NCBI GenBank assembly: GCA_035689095.1 | Contig: DASSMB010000029.1 | Location: 1-52,588 of the forward strand | Direction: 5' to 3' | DNA: 52,588 nt | Source: JACDDK01 sp035689095 | Lineage (GTDB): Bacteria; Actinomycetota; Rubrobacteria; Rubrobacterales; Rubrobacteraceae | Shown here: positions 32,168-40,273 of the stretch, piece after piece | Layout: the number at the start of each line of letters is the position of its first letter | Position numbering within the stretch: the first letter of the stretch is position 1 | Program-made: the position numbers and the translations under genes | The notes under the pieces: model-generated | Seen by the model: only the letters and a program-made list of their open reading frames with translations | Told to the model about the DNA's origin: nothing | Database searches by the model: none

Positions 32168-33004
32168 ATGTTCTGGAAGCGTAACGACGGAGAGACGCGG
32201 GAGGAAGAAGAGACTCCTCAGCGGCCGTCGGGACCGATCCAGATCGAACGCGACGCGCAGCGGCCCGCTACTATCTTGCGCGTCGCGGGCGAGTTGGAGG
32301 AGCGTGGCGGCAAGATACTGGAGCTTTTTAAAGAGGTGCAGACCTCCGATAAGCAGACCGCCGTCATCCCCATCCACGCGGCCCGCGACGGACGCGAGTT
32401 CTTCGTAGAGGTTGCGACCCGGCCCTGGACCCCGGACTCGGTAGAATCCACGTTGCGTATGGTCTCCGTGGTACGGAACTCCGACTATGCCGATACGCCG
32501 CTTGATATCTTGAGCGCCTACCCGGTCCCGCAAGATATCGAGTTCTTTTTCTCCGACTCGCCGGTAGCGCTGTTCCAGTTGGAGCTGATGCGCGGAGACC
32601 AGGCAAAGCCGGAGCAGTTCGCAGAGATTTTCCGGCAGGCTGCGAGCCGCCACTGGGACACGGAACTGGACTACGAGACCTCCTGCCTACCGCTGGTCGA
32701 GGAACTACTGACCTCGGCGCTGGACGCGGACGACTCGGGCGAACTTCCGCCAATCCTCAACGCGCTGGTCGAGGGACTCGGGTGTTTTACGGGAGAGGTG
32801 ATCCGGCGCGAGTCCGGTATTCCCGCCGCGTGGGAGACCGCCGCAGGTTGGGGAGACAGCCTCATCCTCGCCTTTGACGACCTAACCCTAGACTCCGTCG
32901 GGAAGGCTCGCGCCTTCCTGCACGAAGGCAAGGAGGACTCTATCTCCTTCTACGCCGAGTACGCGCTCCGGGAACTCAAGCGCGCCCCTAGCGGCGCAGT
33001 CTAG
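32168..33004 (+). CDS. Unknown soluble protein, 278 aa
   Basis: I do not recognise a family. There is no signal peptide or membrane helix. The first 30 residues are charged and likely disordered (KRNDGETREEEETPQRPSG). A mixed alpha/beta region follows (PATILRVAGELEERGGKILEL, EFFVEVATRPWTPDSVESTL), then an all-helical acidic C-terminal half (CLPLVEELLTSALDADDSGELPPIL). CAGGGGGTG gives ATG 32168 a good ribosome site. The gene faces the divergent phosphatase across 97 bp and converges on the glutaredoxin gene with 38 bp between. Confidence 0.7.
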   Translation: MFWKRNDGETREEEETPQRPSGPIQIERDAQRPATILRVAGELEERGGKILELFKEVQTSDKQTAVIPIHAARDGREFFVEVATRPWTPDSVESTLRMVSVVRNSDYADTPLDILSAYPVPQDIEFFFSDSPVALFQLELMRGDQAKPEQFAEIFRQAASRHWDTELDYETSCLPLVEELLTSALDADDSGELPPILNALVEGLGCFTGEVIRRESGIPAAWETAAGWGDSLILAFDDLTLDSVGKARAFLHEGKEDSISFYAEYALRELKRAPSGAV

Positions 33005-33042
33005 CGCCCTCGTCCAGCAGGAGCATCGTCATTTAGAGCTAT

Positions 33043-33309
33043 CTAGGCGTAGCGCCGGCGCAGTTCCCGGATTATGTGCGTCGAATCCACCAGCACCTCG
33101 TCACCGATGGTCAGGACGGGGATGGCGCGTTGCTGCGAGAGTTGGATGACCGTCTCCCGGCCGTCGGCGTCGGCGTTTACCGACTCGTATTCCAGGCCCA
33201 GACGGTCCAATTCCTTACTCACCCTTCGGCAGTAGGGGCAATATGCTCCGGTGTAAAGCTTTATATCCTGCGAACTCTCTTGCGCTACGCTCAAAGCGAT
33301 CCTCTCCAT
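33043..33309 (-). CDS. Glutaredoxin-like protein, 88 aa
   Basis: A thioredoxin-fold domain with the redox motif CPYC (Cys24, Cys27) in LYTGAYCPYCRRVSKELDRLG, the cis-Pro of AIPVLTIGD and the C-terminal DSTHIIRELRRRY. The CPYC motif is that of dithiol glutaredoxins. Actinobacteria without glutathione use mycothiol and mycoredoxin, so the electron donor may be mycothiol or thioredoxin reductase; the sequence does not decide. ATG 33309 is chosen because a TATTAT -10 lies exactly 6 nt upstream on the minus strand; a longer frame from 33423 adds a non-conserved Arg-rich extension. Confidence 0.85.
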   Translation of the reverse strand: MERIALSVAQESSQDIKLYTGAYCPYCRRVSKELDRLGLEYESVNADADGRETVIQLSQQRAIPVLTIGDEVLVDSTHIIRELRRRYA

Positions 33310-33315
33310 CTGTTG

Positions 33316-33321
33316 ATAATA
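33316..33321 (-). promoter_or_regulatory. -10 element of the glutaredoxin gene, leaderless spacing
   Basis: On the minus strand TATTAT is followed by 6 nt and then ATG 33309. A second, perfect TATAAT (33346-33341) lies upstream and may give a longer transcript. Confidence 0.4.
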
Positions 33322-33482
33322 CCTACGATCAAGAGCCGAGATTATACTCCACCGTCTCGCCGAACGGCCGCGAATCTGCACAAGACAGCGCACCTCGCGG
33401 CCGAGAGCTACGGCGATCTCCACAAATTCTAAGGTTCAACCGCCGGTACATCCTGACTCTGATTCTCAGGTACAAACCGGGA

Positions 33483-33617
33483 TAGAATATGACTTCCGGT
33501 ACTGGCGAAAGCTCATGCGGCGTGCTAGGGTTGCAGTTCGAGAGGGGGGCTCTCTTGAATAGACGTGTCCCCGCACAGAGCGCGGGGACGGTAGATCTAC
33601 TGTACGGAGGAAACCGG
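33483..33617 (+). promoter_or_regulatory. Promoter and structured leader of the VanW gene
   Basis: TAGAAT (33483-33488) is a -10 candidate and would start RNA near 33495, giving a leader of about 120 nt. It contains GAGAG-GGGGG-CTCTC (33540-33554), the strong hairpin GTCCCCGC (33567-33574) / GCGGGGAC (33582-33589) with a 7-nt loop, and the palindrome GTAGATCTAC (33591-33600) just before GGAGG. It is a plausible cis-regulatory RNA; I could not match it to a known riboswitch class. Confidence 0.35.
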
Positions 33618-35372
33618 TTGACTCTAAAGGACCGGAGAGAGAAGAGTGATGCGAGGGAGAACACGCTGAGGAATTTCCTGGGCGGCTCGCGCAATTCCAA
33701 GAAAGGCGGCGGGCGGAATTTTGCCGGTCCGATCATCATCGCCTGCGCCGTTATCGCGATGATAGTCGCTGCCGACTACTGGATAAACGCCGGTAAGATC
33801 TACCGCGGCGTCGAGGTCGGGACCATCGCCCTGGGTGGCAAGACTCCCGAGGAAGCCAAGAAGATCATCACCGAAAGAACGACGGGCGCGCTGCTAAAGG
33901 AGATCAAGCTCTCCGGACCTCAGGACTTCTCGCGCAGCGCGGCGGATATGGGCGTGGATTTCAATGTTTCAAGGACCGTGGATCAGGCGTACGCCGTCGG
34001 CAGGGAGGGGAACCTCCTCGACCGGCTGGGTGAGCGGTTGAAGGCCGCTTACGGGACCGTCACCATTCCGCCCGACGTGAACTATCAGCCGGAGAAGGCT
34101 CGCGTACAGGTGGAGAACCTCGCGGCGCGCCTCGACGAGAAACCGAAGGACGCGACGATGGACATCGTTGGCCCCGAGGTGGAGATCGTCGGTTCGAAGG
34201 AGGGTTACAAGACGGACGTCGCGGCGACCATGAAGAGCGTGAACGGCGCCGTCGAAGACATGACCGGCGAGGCGAAGATCGTCGGGGAGGTCCTCAAGCC
34301 GCAGGTCGGAACCAGTGCCGCGAAGGAGGCCGGCGAGAAGGCTCGCAAGGCCATGTCCTCGCAGATGGTGGTTACCTCGGGCAAGCAGAAGTGGACGGTC
34401 ACGCCGTCTGCGATAGGGGACGCGCTGGATGTGGAGAAGAAGGGCGGCGGGATCCAGGTGAGCCTCAACCGGGATCGTATGCGCAATAACCTCGCCAACG
34501 TCTATGCCGCGCTGACCGTAAAGCCGGTCGAGGCCAACTACGTAGTCAACGGCTCCAAGGTCACGGTCCAGCCGGGTCAGACCGGCGTGAGCGTCGAGGA
34601 CAAGAAGTTTATCGGGGCGATCGAGGACGGAATCTTCGACGGCAAGCATAGCTATACGGTACCGGTCACGAAGGACGAGCCGAACCTCACGACCACCGAG
34701 GCAGAGAAGCTCAAGCCGACGGATCTTCTCAGCTCGTATCAGACGAACTACCTCACCTACGACGATAGCCCCGGGCGGGTGACGAACCTGGAGACCGCGT
34801 CTGGCGCCGTGAACGGCACGCTGCTGGCCCCCGGCGAGGTCTTCTCCTTCAACGCGCTCGCCGAGCCGCTTCAATACGAGAAGACGAAGGTCATCATAAA
34901 GGGCAAGGTAGACGAGGCGGAGGGCGGCGGCCTGTGCCAGGTGTCCTCCACGCTGTACATGGCGGCCAACCTGGCCGGGCTCGACGTCATCGAACGTCAC
35001 CCGCACTACGCCGAGCTGCCGTACATCCAGCCCGGCTTCGACGCGACCGTCTGGTTTGGGGCGCTCGATATGCAGTTCAAGAACACTTCGCCCGGCTACG
35101 TGCTCATACAGGAGTGGGTGGATGACCAGGGTTACGTCAACGCCAACATCTACGGAAAGCCCAGTGGGGTCAAGGTAGATATGGACTCTCAGAAGGTCAG
35201 CGAGTCTACGGACAGCGAGGGCAACCCCGTGACCAAGTGGGTCACCTACCAGAAGATTACGAAGAACGGCAAGGTCGTCTTCGATGACGTGCTACACGAG
35301 GACACTTACAAGTTCCTAAAGCCCGCCGAAGAAGACAATGCCACCTCCGCCGAGGTGCCTAGTACTCAGTAA
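33618..35372 (+). CDS. VanW family protein with PG-binding-like domains
   Basis: The 584-residue protein has a basic cytoplasmic start, one membrane helix (PIIIACAVIAMIVAADYW) and a large outside part. Two tandem regions of the PG_binding_4 kind follow (GKTPEEAKKIITE...YAVGREGNLLDRL, then a second copy). The C-terminal VanW domain has TYDDSPGRVTNLETASGAVNG, APGEVFSFN, EGGGLCQVSSTLYMAA and HPHYAELPYIQPGFDATV. VanW proteins are associated with the cell wall; their reaction is unknown. I choose TTG 33618 since GGAGG lies 7 nt upstream; an in-frame ATG at 33489 would begin before the predicted transcription start. Confidence 0.85.
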   Translation: MTLKDRREKSDARENTLRNFLGGSRNSKKGGGRNFAGPIIIACAVIAMIVAADYWINAGKIYRGVEVGTIALGGKTPEEAKKIITERTTGALLKEIKLSGPQDFSRSAADMGVDFNVSRTVDQAYAVGREGNLLDRLGERLKAAYGTVTIPPDVNYQPEKARVQVENLAARLDEKPKDATMDIVGPEVEIVGSKEGYKTDVAATMKSVNGAVEDMTGEAKIVGEVLKPQVGTSAAKEAGEKARKAMSSQMVVTSGKQKWTVTPSAIGDALDVEKKGGGIQVSLNRDRMRNNLANVYAALTVKPVEANYVVNGSKVTVQPGQTGVSVEDKKFIGAIEDGIFDGKHSYTVPVTKDEPNLTTTEAEKLKPTDLLSSYQTNYLTYDDSPGRVTNLETASGAVNGTLLAPGEVFSFNALAEPLQYEKTKVIIKGKVDEAEGGGLCQVSSTLYMAANLAGLDVIERHPHYAELPYIQPGFDATVWFGALDMQFKNTSPGYVLIQEWVDDQGYVNANIYGKPSGVKVDMDSQKVSESTDSEGNPVTKWVTYQKITKNGKVVFDDVLHEDTYKFLKPAEEDNATSAEVPSTQ

Positions 35373-35441
35373 AGAGTAGAGCGGTCTAGTTCTAATTTTC
35401 TACAGGTTGTGCGGCTCTCCGTACTGGAGCGCGGGGGAAGA

Positions 35442-35903
35442 CTAGCCGGTCTCGACGACGATCTCCACTTCGACCGGCGAGTCGAGCGGAAGCTCCGCAA
35501 CGCCGATGGCGGAGCGGGCATGCAGTCCGGCCTCCCCGAAGACCTCTCCGATGAAGTCCGAAGCTCCGTTCAGCACCTGCGGCTGGGCGTTGAATCCGGG
35601 GGCGGAGGCTACGAAGCCCGTAACCTTCACCACGCGACGGATGCTGTCGAGACCACCAGTCTCCGAAGCGGCGGCGGCCAGCGCGTTCAGCGCGCAGAGG
35701 CGGGCGGCCTCGGTGGCTTCTTCGGCGCTGACCACGTCTCCGACTTTTCCGGTCTTTCGCAACTCGCCGTTCTCGAAGGGGAGCTGTCCGGCCGTGAATA
35801 CGAGGTTCCCGGACTTTGCGGCGGGCAGGTAGGAGCCCGCGGGAGCGGGTACGGCGGGCAGATCGTAGCCCAGTTCGCGCAGCCGTTCGGAAGGGGAGGC
35901 CAT
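35442..35903 (-). CDS. RidA/YjgF family protein
   Basis: The 153-residue protein belongs to the longer RidA branch (YjgF_endoribonc type): PAPAGSYLPAAKSGNLVFTAGQLP at the N-terminus, then ALNALAAAASETGGLDSIRRVVKVTGFVAS and the C-terminal HARSAIGVAELPLDSPVEVEIV. The conserved Arg (in HARSAIG) binds substrate carboxylate in enamine/imine deaminases. Removal of reactive enamines, or a step in pyrimidine or aromatic catabolism, are the usual roles. Its ATG directly adjoins the stop of the flavin reductase (TAG then ATG), so the pair is one operon. Confidence 0.87.
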   Translation of the reverse strand: MASPSERLRELGYDLPAVPAPAGSYLPAAKSGNLVFTAGQLPFENGELRKTGKVGDVVSAEEATEAARLCALNALAAAASETGGLDSIRRVVKVTGFVASAPGFNAQPQVLNGASDFIGEVFGEAGLHARSAIGVAELPLDSPVEVEIVVETG

Positions 35904-36398
35904 CTATCTAAGTGCCTCCTCGTACTCGGTCGGGTCGAAGATCAGGGGGTAGCTCTCGTGGAGCGTGTCCCCGGCGGTTACCTCCCCGATTATCACCGTG
36001 TGGTCACCGGCGCGGGCGGTGTCCATGACCCGGCAGTCCAGATAGGCCAGACAGTCCAGGAGGAAGGGCGAACCGCCGGGCGTGAGACCGTAGGGCACTC
36101 CGAGGAGCTTGTCGTGGTACTCGCCGCTGGTCTCTGAGAAATGGGTGGCGACGTCTACCTGGTCCTCGCGCAGCACGCTCAGGCCGAATGTACCCGTCTC
36201 CAGGACCAGGTCGCGGCTGTAGCGGTCGTCCCGGACGGCGACTGCCACGCTGGGCGGCCGTTCGGAGACCTGCATTACCCACGAGGCGGTCATCGCGTTC
36301 GACTGACGACCGCGGCGCGTGCCGAGTACATAGACGCCGTGTGTCAGATGGCGCATCGCGGCCAGTATGGAGTTGCGGTCCTGTGGCTCCCTGTCCAC
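35904..36398 (-). CDS. Flavin reductase domain protein (NAD(P)H:FMN type)
   Basis: The 164-residue protein fits the split-barrel flavin reductase family: HLTHGVYVLGTRRGRQSNAMTASWVMQVS (flavin site), PPSVAVAVRDDRYS, FGLSVLREDQVDVATHFS and DCLAYLDCRVMDTARAGDHTVIIGEV. Such enzymes supply reduced FMN to partner monooxygenases, or act as flavin-bound reductases. Directly joined to RidA, the pair resembles accessory genes of flavin-dependent oxidation pathways (as in rut), but no monooxygenase is near. The start is GTG 36398, with GGAGG close upstream. Confidence 0.85.
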   Translation of the reverse strand: MDREPQDRNSILAAMRHLTHGVYVLGTRRGRQSNAMTASWVMQVSERPPSVAVAVRDDRYSRDLVLETGTFGLSVLREDQVDVATHFSETSGEYHDKLLGVPYGLTPGGSPFLLDCLAYLDCRVMDTARAGDHTVIIGEVTAGDTLHESYPLIFDPTEYEEALR

Positions 36399-36484
36399 CG
36401 TCCTCCGTTCGGTTCTGGGACTGGCTCCTTGTGTGGCTCCGTACGTATGTAGTTTAGCAGGGTAGAGCGGGTATACTGCGCTTC

Positions 36485-36514
36485 ATGTTCGCAGGGGGAG
36501 ATCCAGAAGCATGA
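36485..36514 (+). CDS. Possible 9-residue upstream ORF overlapping prsW
   Basis: TATACT (36472-36477) is followed 7 nt later by ATG 36485. The frame (MFAGGDPEA) ends in TGA overlapping the prsW ATG as ATGA. It would be a leaderless mini-ORF coupled to prsW. Confidence 0.3.
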   Translation: MFAGGDPEA

Positions 36515-37488
36515 GCGGCGCGCTGGTCGCTATCGGGATGGCGCAGGCTGTCGTGTACCTGCTCTTCATCCGCTTCGTAGACTTGTACGAGCGCGAGCCG
36601 CTTTGGTACGTGATCCCCGTCTTTATCTGGGGTTTTGCCGTGGCTACCACCGCTTCCCTGTTCTTTAACACCATCGCCGCCATTACCATCAGCACCATCG
36701 CCAGCACGCAGGCGGCGGACACTCTGACGGCGATCTTCGTGGCGCCCGTCGTGGAGGAGAGCTTCAAGGGGTTGGCCCTCATCATCGTGTTCCTCGTGGC
36801 GTTGATGCTGCGGCGGAGAGGAGCGATGGAGTACTCCGGGGTGATGGACGGGATCGTGTACGGCTCCGCGGTCGGTTTCGGCTTCGCCATAGCCGAGGAC
36901 CTGATCTACTACGCCCAGTACGGGGCGGAGGTCTTCGTTGTCCGGCGGCTCTTCGGCGGATTCGCGCACGCCGCGTTCACCTCGCTGACCGGCGTGGGGA
37001 TCGGCCTGATACCGTGGGTCCGTAGCGGTCTCCTGAAGGTCGCGCTGCCGCTGGTGGGGCTCGTATGCGCGATGCTCTTGCACGCGACCTTCAACTTCAC
37101 GGCGACAGTCTTCGGGTCAGTGGCTTACCTGCTACTCCTGTGCGTGATCGCGGCTTACCTCGTCCTGATCGCGATCTGGCTGGCCGTCGAGCGGCGCACG
37201 ATCCGGGACGAACTGCGCGATGAGGTCGGTTTCGGGACCATCAGCCAGGAAGAGTACGGTATCCTGCCGACCTATTTCCGGCGCACCGCCTACTACCTGG
37301 GGTTGATGTTGCGGGGGCGATTCGGCACCTGGCGCACGGCCAGGAAGGTCCATAACGCCGCCGTGGACCTGGCCTTTACCAAGCGGCTCACCCGCCGCTC
37401 GTGGTCTGCATCCGGTGAGAGCCGGGTGGACGAGCTGCGGGGGCGCATCCGCGCGCTGCGGGGACCGGCCGCCGCGATGCGGACCTGA
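36511..37488 (+). CDS. prsW: PrsW family intramembrane metalloprotease
   Basis: The 325-residue protein has about eight membrane helices and the PrsW metal motifs: EESFK (Glu82-Glu83), FAIAEDLIYY (Glu129), FAHAAF (His153) and HATFN (His191). In Bacillus PrsW cleaves the anti-sigma factor RsiW; relatives cut other membrane proteins. The C-terminal 110 residues are cytoplasmic and basic, with a TFRR/RTARKVHNAAVDLAF stretch. GGGGGAG lies upstream of ATG 36511. It is the first gene of a compact plus-strand block running to cobS; mobA starts 11 bp later. Confidence 0.9.
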   Translation: MSGALVAIGMAQAVVYLLFIRFVDLYEREPLWYVIPVFIWGFAVATTASLFFNTIAAITISTIASTQAADTLTAIFVAPVVEESFKGLALIIVFLVALMLRRRGAMEYSGVMDGIVYGSAVGFGFAIAEDLIYYAQYGAEVFVVRRLFGGFAHAAFTSLTGVGIGLIPWVRSGLLKVALPLVGLVCAMLLHATFNFTATVFGSVAYLLLLCVIAAYLVLIAIWLAVERRTIRDELRDEVGFGTISQEEYGILPTYFRRTAYYLGLMLRGRFGTWRTARKVHNAAVDLAFTKRLTRRSWSASGESRVDELRGRIRALRGPAAAMRT

Positions 37489-37499
37489 ACCCGCCGGAG

Positions 37500-38096
37500 T
37501 TGGCGTCGGGGATCATCCTGGCCGGCGGCGCAAGCAGCCGGATGGGGCGCGACAAGCTCTCCCTCACTGTCGGCGGCGTCCCGCTCATCCGCCGTGTCTA
37601 CGACGTTCTATCCTCTCACTGCGCTGAGCTGCTGGTGGCCGGCGCGGCCGACAGGCTGCCGGAGATTCCGGTCGCGCGGACCGTCGAGGACCTGCGCCCC
37701 GGACGAGAGGGACCCCTGGCCGGTATCGAAACGGGGCTGACGGCGGCGAGGTATTCGCTGGTCTTCGTCGCCGCCGCGGACCTGCCGTTCCTCCCGGCGG
37801 ACCTCGTGGGATACTCCCTGACGCTGCTCACTCGTGAGCGTGTGAGCGTCGTAGCGCCGCGCCACGAGGGATTGCATCCTCTGTGCGCCGCCTACGACCG
37901 CGCGATACTCCCGCAGGTCAGCGCGGCGCTCGATACTGGGGAGCGCTCCGTGACGAGGTTCATTCGCGGTCTGAGGGGGGTCCGGTTCGTGGAAGGAGAA
38001 GAGTTGAGCCGGTTCGGGGAGCCGGAATTTTTCCTGATGAACGTCAACTCGCCGGAGGACCTGGAGCGGGCGCGAGCCTGCGGGGGCGTGGAGTGA
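37500..38096 (+). CDS. mobA: Molybdenum cofactor guanylyltransferase MobA
   Basis: The 198-residue protein has the nucleotidyltransferase signature GIILAGGASSRMGRDK, then AGIETGLTAA, the metal-binding AAADLPFL and HPLCAAYDRAI. It transfers GMP from GTP to molybdopterin to make the bis-MGD or MGD cofactor. The ending NVNSPEDLERA is typical. TTG 37500 is the only start and lacks a properly spaced ribosome site (GGAG directly abuts it), so it is probably coupled to prsW. The next gene begins inside its stop codon. Confidence 0.87.
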   Translation: MASGIILAGGASSRMGRDKLSLTVGGVPLIRRVYDVLSSHCAELLVAGAADRLPEIPVARTVEDLRPGREGPLAGIETGLTAARYSLVFVAAADLPFLPADLVGYSLTLLTRERVSVVAPRHEGLHPLCAAYDRAILPQVSAALDTGERSVTRFIRGLRGVRFVEGEELSRFGEPEFFLMNVNSPEDLERARACGGVE

Positions 38097-38695
38097 GGCT
38101 GCCTTCTCCTCGGGAGATCCTCGGAGACGCCCGGACGCTGGTGAACATCTATCGCGGCGGCGAGGTCCCGTTCCGCTACGACGAGCGGGCTGGAGAAGTG
38201 CGGACGGCGGTTATCCTGGGAGCGCAGGTGCTGCGGGGAGGGAGAGCCAGCCGGACGCTGGAGGCTCGGGTGCGGCACGGCGCGGAGCTGTACCAGCGTG
38301 GGGCAGTTGACCTGTTGATCCCGACCGGAGGTCTGGGCGAGCACCCGCCGAGGGAGGCGGAGATCATGGCGTGGTTACTGCGAGACGCAGGCGTGCCGGA
38401 GAGCGCGATACTCCTCGAAGACCGGGCGACGAACACCTGGGAGTCGGCCCTATTCGTTGCGGAGATGGAGCGCCAGGAGAGTATAGGCGAGATTCGGGCG
38501 GTGACGGACCCGCTGCACTGTCCACGGACGATCCGGGCGTTCCGGGAGGCCGGTCTCCGGGCGTGGGCGGAGCCGGTGTATAGTAGCCCGATGTGGCGCG
38601 TGCCGTTGATGCGCCGAGGACAGCTCGCTAGAGAGATGGTGGCGTCGGTTTGGTACAGGGTGAGGCACGGGATCGGCTCGCGCTCCACGCTATAG
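38093..38695 (+). CDS. YdcF/SanA-like DUF218 protein
   Basis: The 200-residue protein has the DUF218 motifs: TAVILGAQVLRGGRASRTLEARVRHGAELY, LLIPTGGLGEHPPREAEIMAWLL, ILLEDRATNTWESALF and VTDPLHCPRTIRAF. There is no clear signal peptide, unlike SanA; the start GTG 38093 overlaps the mobA stop as GTGA. The family is linked to envelope integrity and vancomycin sensitivity, with unknown chemistry. Alternative starts further upstream lie inside mobA and are unlikely. Confidence 0.82.
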   Translation: MRLPSPREILGDARTLVNIYRGGEVPFRYDERAGEVRTAVILGAQVLRGGRASRTLEARVRHGAELYQRGAVDLLIPTGGLGEHPPREAEIMAWLLRDAGVPESAILLEDRATNTWESALFVAEMERQESIGEIRAVTDPLHCPRTIRAFREAGLRAWAEPVYSSPMWRVPLMRRGQLAREMVASVWYRVRHGIGSRSTL

Positions 38696-39552
38696 CGGTC
38701 GGGGTGCTGGCGATCTCCGCGGCGGCGATCTTCATCCGGCTCGCCGATGCTCCGGCGCTCGCGGTCGCGTTCTGGCGCTCGGCCCTGGGCGCGGTGGTGC
38801 TTCTTCCTATAGCGGTTGCGCGGCGGGAGAAACTGCCGGAGCCGCGGGTACTGGGGTGGCTCGTGCTCTCCGGGGTGCTTCTAGGGGCTCATTTCGGGTT
38901 CTGGATCTCCTCCCTCGACTACACGAGCGTCGCGGCGAGCGTGGTCCTCGTCTGCACGGCGCCGGTCTTCGTGGCGATCCTGGCCTACCTGACGATTGGT
39001 GAGAAGACCTCGCTGGTCTCGTTCGCGGGCATCCTGGTCGCCGTGGTCGGCGCGGTCCTGATAGGTGGAGATCGCTCGGTCGGTTCGGCGGCGTTGTACG
39101 GTAACGTGCTGGCGCTGATCGGGACTGTAACGATAGCGGTCCACCTGCTGATCGGGCGCCGGACGCGCACCGGGGGGCTCGGCGTGCTCCCGTACTCGAT
39201 AATCGTCTACTCCGCCGCCGCGCTCACGCTGCTGCCCGCCGCGCTCATCACTGGCGAGCGCCTCTGGGGCTACTCGGGAGAGACGTGGTTCTGGCTCTTC
39301 ACGATAACGCTGGGACCGCAGATCATGGGCCACACTGTCTTCAACTGGGCCCTGCGCTACGTCGAGGCGTCGGTCATCTCGGCCACGGTCCTCGCCGAGC
39401 CGGTGGCCGCCGCGGTCCTGGCGTGGTTGATCCTCTCCGAACGCCCCGGCCTCGCCACCGCTATCGGCGGCGCCATAGTCCTCATCGGCCTCTACCTTCT
39501 GATCCGCGGACGCCGCAACCCGGCGGCGAAGACGGCCACGAAGCGGGTCTGA
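38650..39552 (+). CDS. DMT superfamily (EamA) transporter
   Basis: The 300-residue protein has ten membrane helices in two EamA repeats: HAIAVGVLAISAAAIFIRLADAPALAVAFWR and SLVSFAGILVAVVGAVLIGG in the first, GPQIMGHTVFNWALRYVEASVIS and EPVAAAVLAWLILSERP in the second. EamA carriers export amino acids, nucleobases or sugars; no substrate can be read. TTG 38650 overlaps the DUF218 gene by 46 bp and has no strong ribosome site. Given the cobalamin genes nearby, transport of a precursor is possible but speculative. Confidence 0.87.
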   Translation: MVQGEARDRLALHAIAVGVLAISAAAIFIRLADAPALAVAFWRSALGAVVLLPIAVARREKLPEPRVLGWLVLSGVLLGAHFGFWISSLDYTSVAASVVLVCTAPVFVAILAYLTIGEKTSLVSFAGILVAVVGAVLIGGDRSVGSAALYGNVLALIGTVTIAVHLLIGRRTRTGGLGVLPYSIIVYSAAALTLLPAALITGERLWGYSGETWFWLFTITLGPQIMGHTVFNWALRYVEASVISATVLAEPVAAAVLAWLILSERPGLATAIGGAIVLIGLYLLIRGRRNPAAKTATKRV

Positions 39553-39624
39553 CCGTCTCGCGGACCCTACAAAACCTCTCACAAACCGTACCGGCGCGAT
39601 GATGTATGCTGCGTTTCGATGTGA

Positions 39625-40263
39625 ATGACTTATCTTCTGGAGAGACCTTTGGGACCGCTTAGGACCGGGTTCGTGTACGGGCTGATAGCTGTACTTCTGA
39701 CGCTCGTGGCCGGGTTCCGGTTCGTGTACCTGGACCCGGCCGGTACGCCGGAGTGGGTGCTGGCGACCACGGAGACATTCCTGCCGCTGCTGGTGGCGGC
39801 GGCCCAGATCTTCCTGGGCATCCTCGCCGCGATCCGGACGCTGCCTGTCCGCGTGGACCCGGATGTGCCTTACCGCGCCATACTCGTGCGCGACTGTACC
39901 CTGGCGGCCACGGTCGTCGCCGTGATGGTGGGTGTGGCTCTAATACTGATGACCGCCCTGCACGCGACGGTCTTCGCCGACGACCTGCGGGCCTACGCTC
40001 ACGACGCCGCCCCGCGCATCGCCGCCTACGTGAACGAGACCGGGAAAGACTTGCGGGAGCCTCCGCCGCCGACGAGCGCCGGACAGATAGAGAAGAACCT
40101 CCAACCTCCCGTCGTCGAGGATCTCGGACGCTCGCTGTTCAACCTGGTGCTGCGGGCGTTACTCATCGGCGCGTTCGGAGCGGGGGTCGGCTTTATACGG
40201 AGCTTCTCCCACAGCCGCCGGGCGAGTGCCGCCGCGCAAGGGAAGCCAGAGGCTGGAAAGTAG
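39625..40263 (+). CDS. Unknown membrane protein, 212 aa
   Basis: Four membrane helices are visible (GFVYGLIAVLLTLVAGFRFVY, ETFLPLLVAAAQIFLGILAAI, LAATVVAVMVGVALILM, LRALLIGAFGAGVGFIRSF). An outside loop of about 60 residues between the third and fourth carries AHDAAPRIAAYVNETGKDLRE. I recognise no family. Just upstream, ATGTGAATG forms a start-stop pair (39619-39624) next to the real ATG, and TATGCT (39605-39610) may be the -10. It lies 10 bp before cbiB and so begins or continues the cobalamin block. Confidence 0.68.
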   Translation: MTYLLERPLGPLRTGFVYGLIAVLLTLVAGFRFVYLDPAGTPEWVLATTETFLPLLVAAAQIFLGILAAIRTLPVRVDPDVPYRAILVRDCTLAATVVAVMVGVALILMTALHATVFADDLRAYAHDAAPRIAAYVNETGKDLREPPPPTSAGQIEKNLQPPVVEDLGRSLFNLVLRALLIGAFGAGVGFIRSFSHSRRASAAAQGKPEAGK

Positions 40264-40273
40264 CTGTAGTGGG

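Noticed and set aside
33490..33617. c-di-GMP (GEMM) riboswitch before the VanW gene
   Set aside because: A short CGAAAG and a GGGTTGC recall parts of the motif, but the first half of the consensus and the GAAA receptor order are missing.
33969..35006. 345-codon minus-strand frame opposite the VanW gene
   Set aside because: It has no domain and no ribosome site, while the plus-strand frame has the full VanW motif set.
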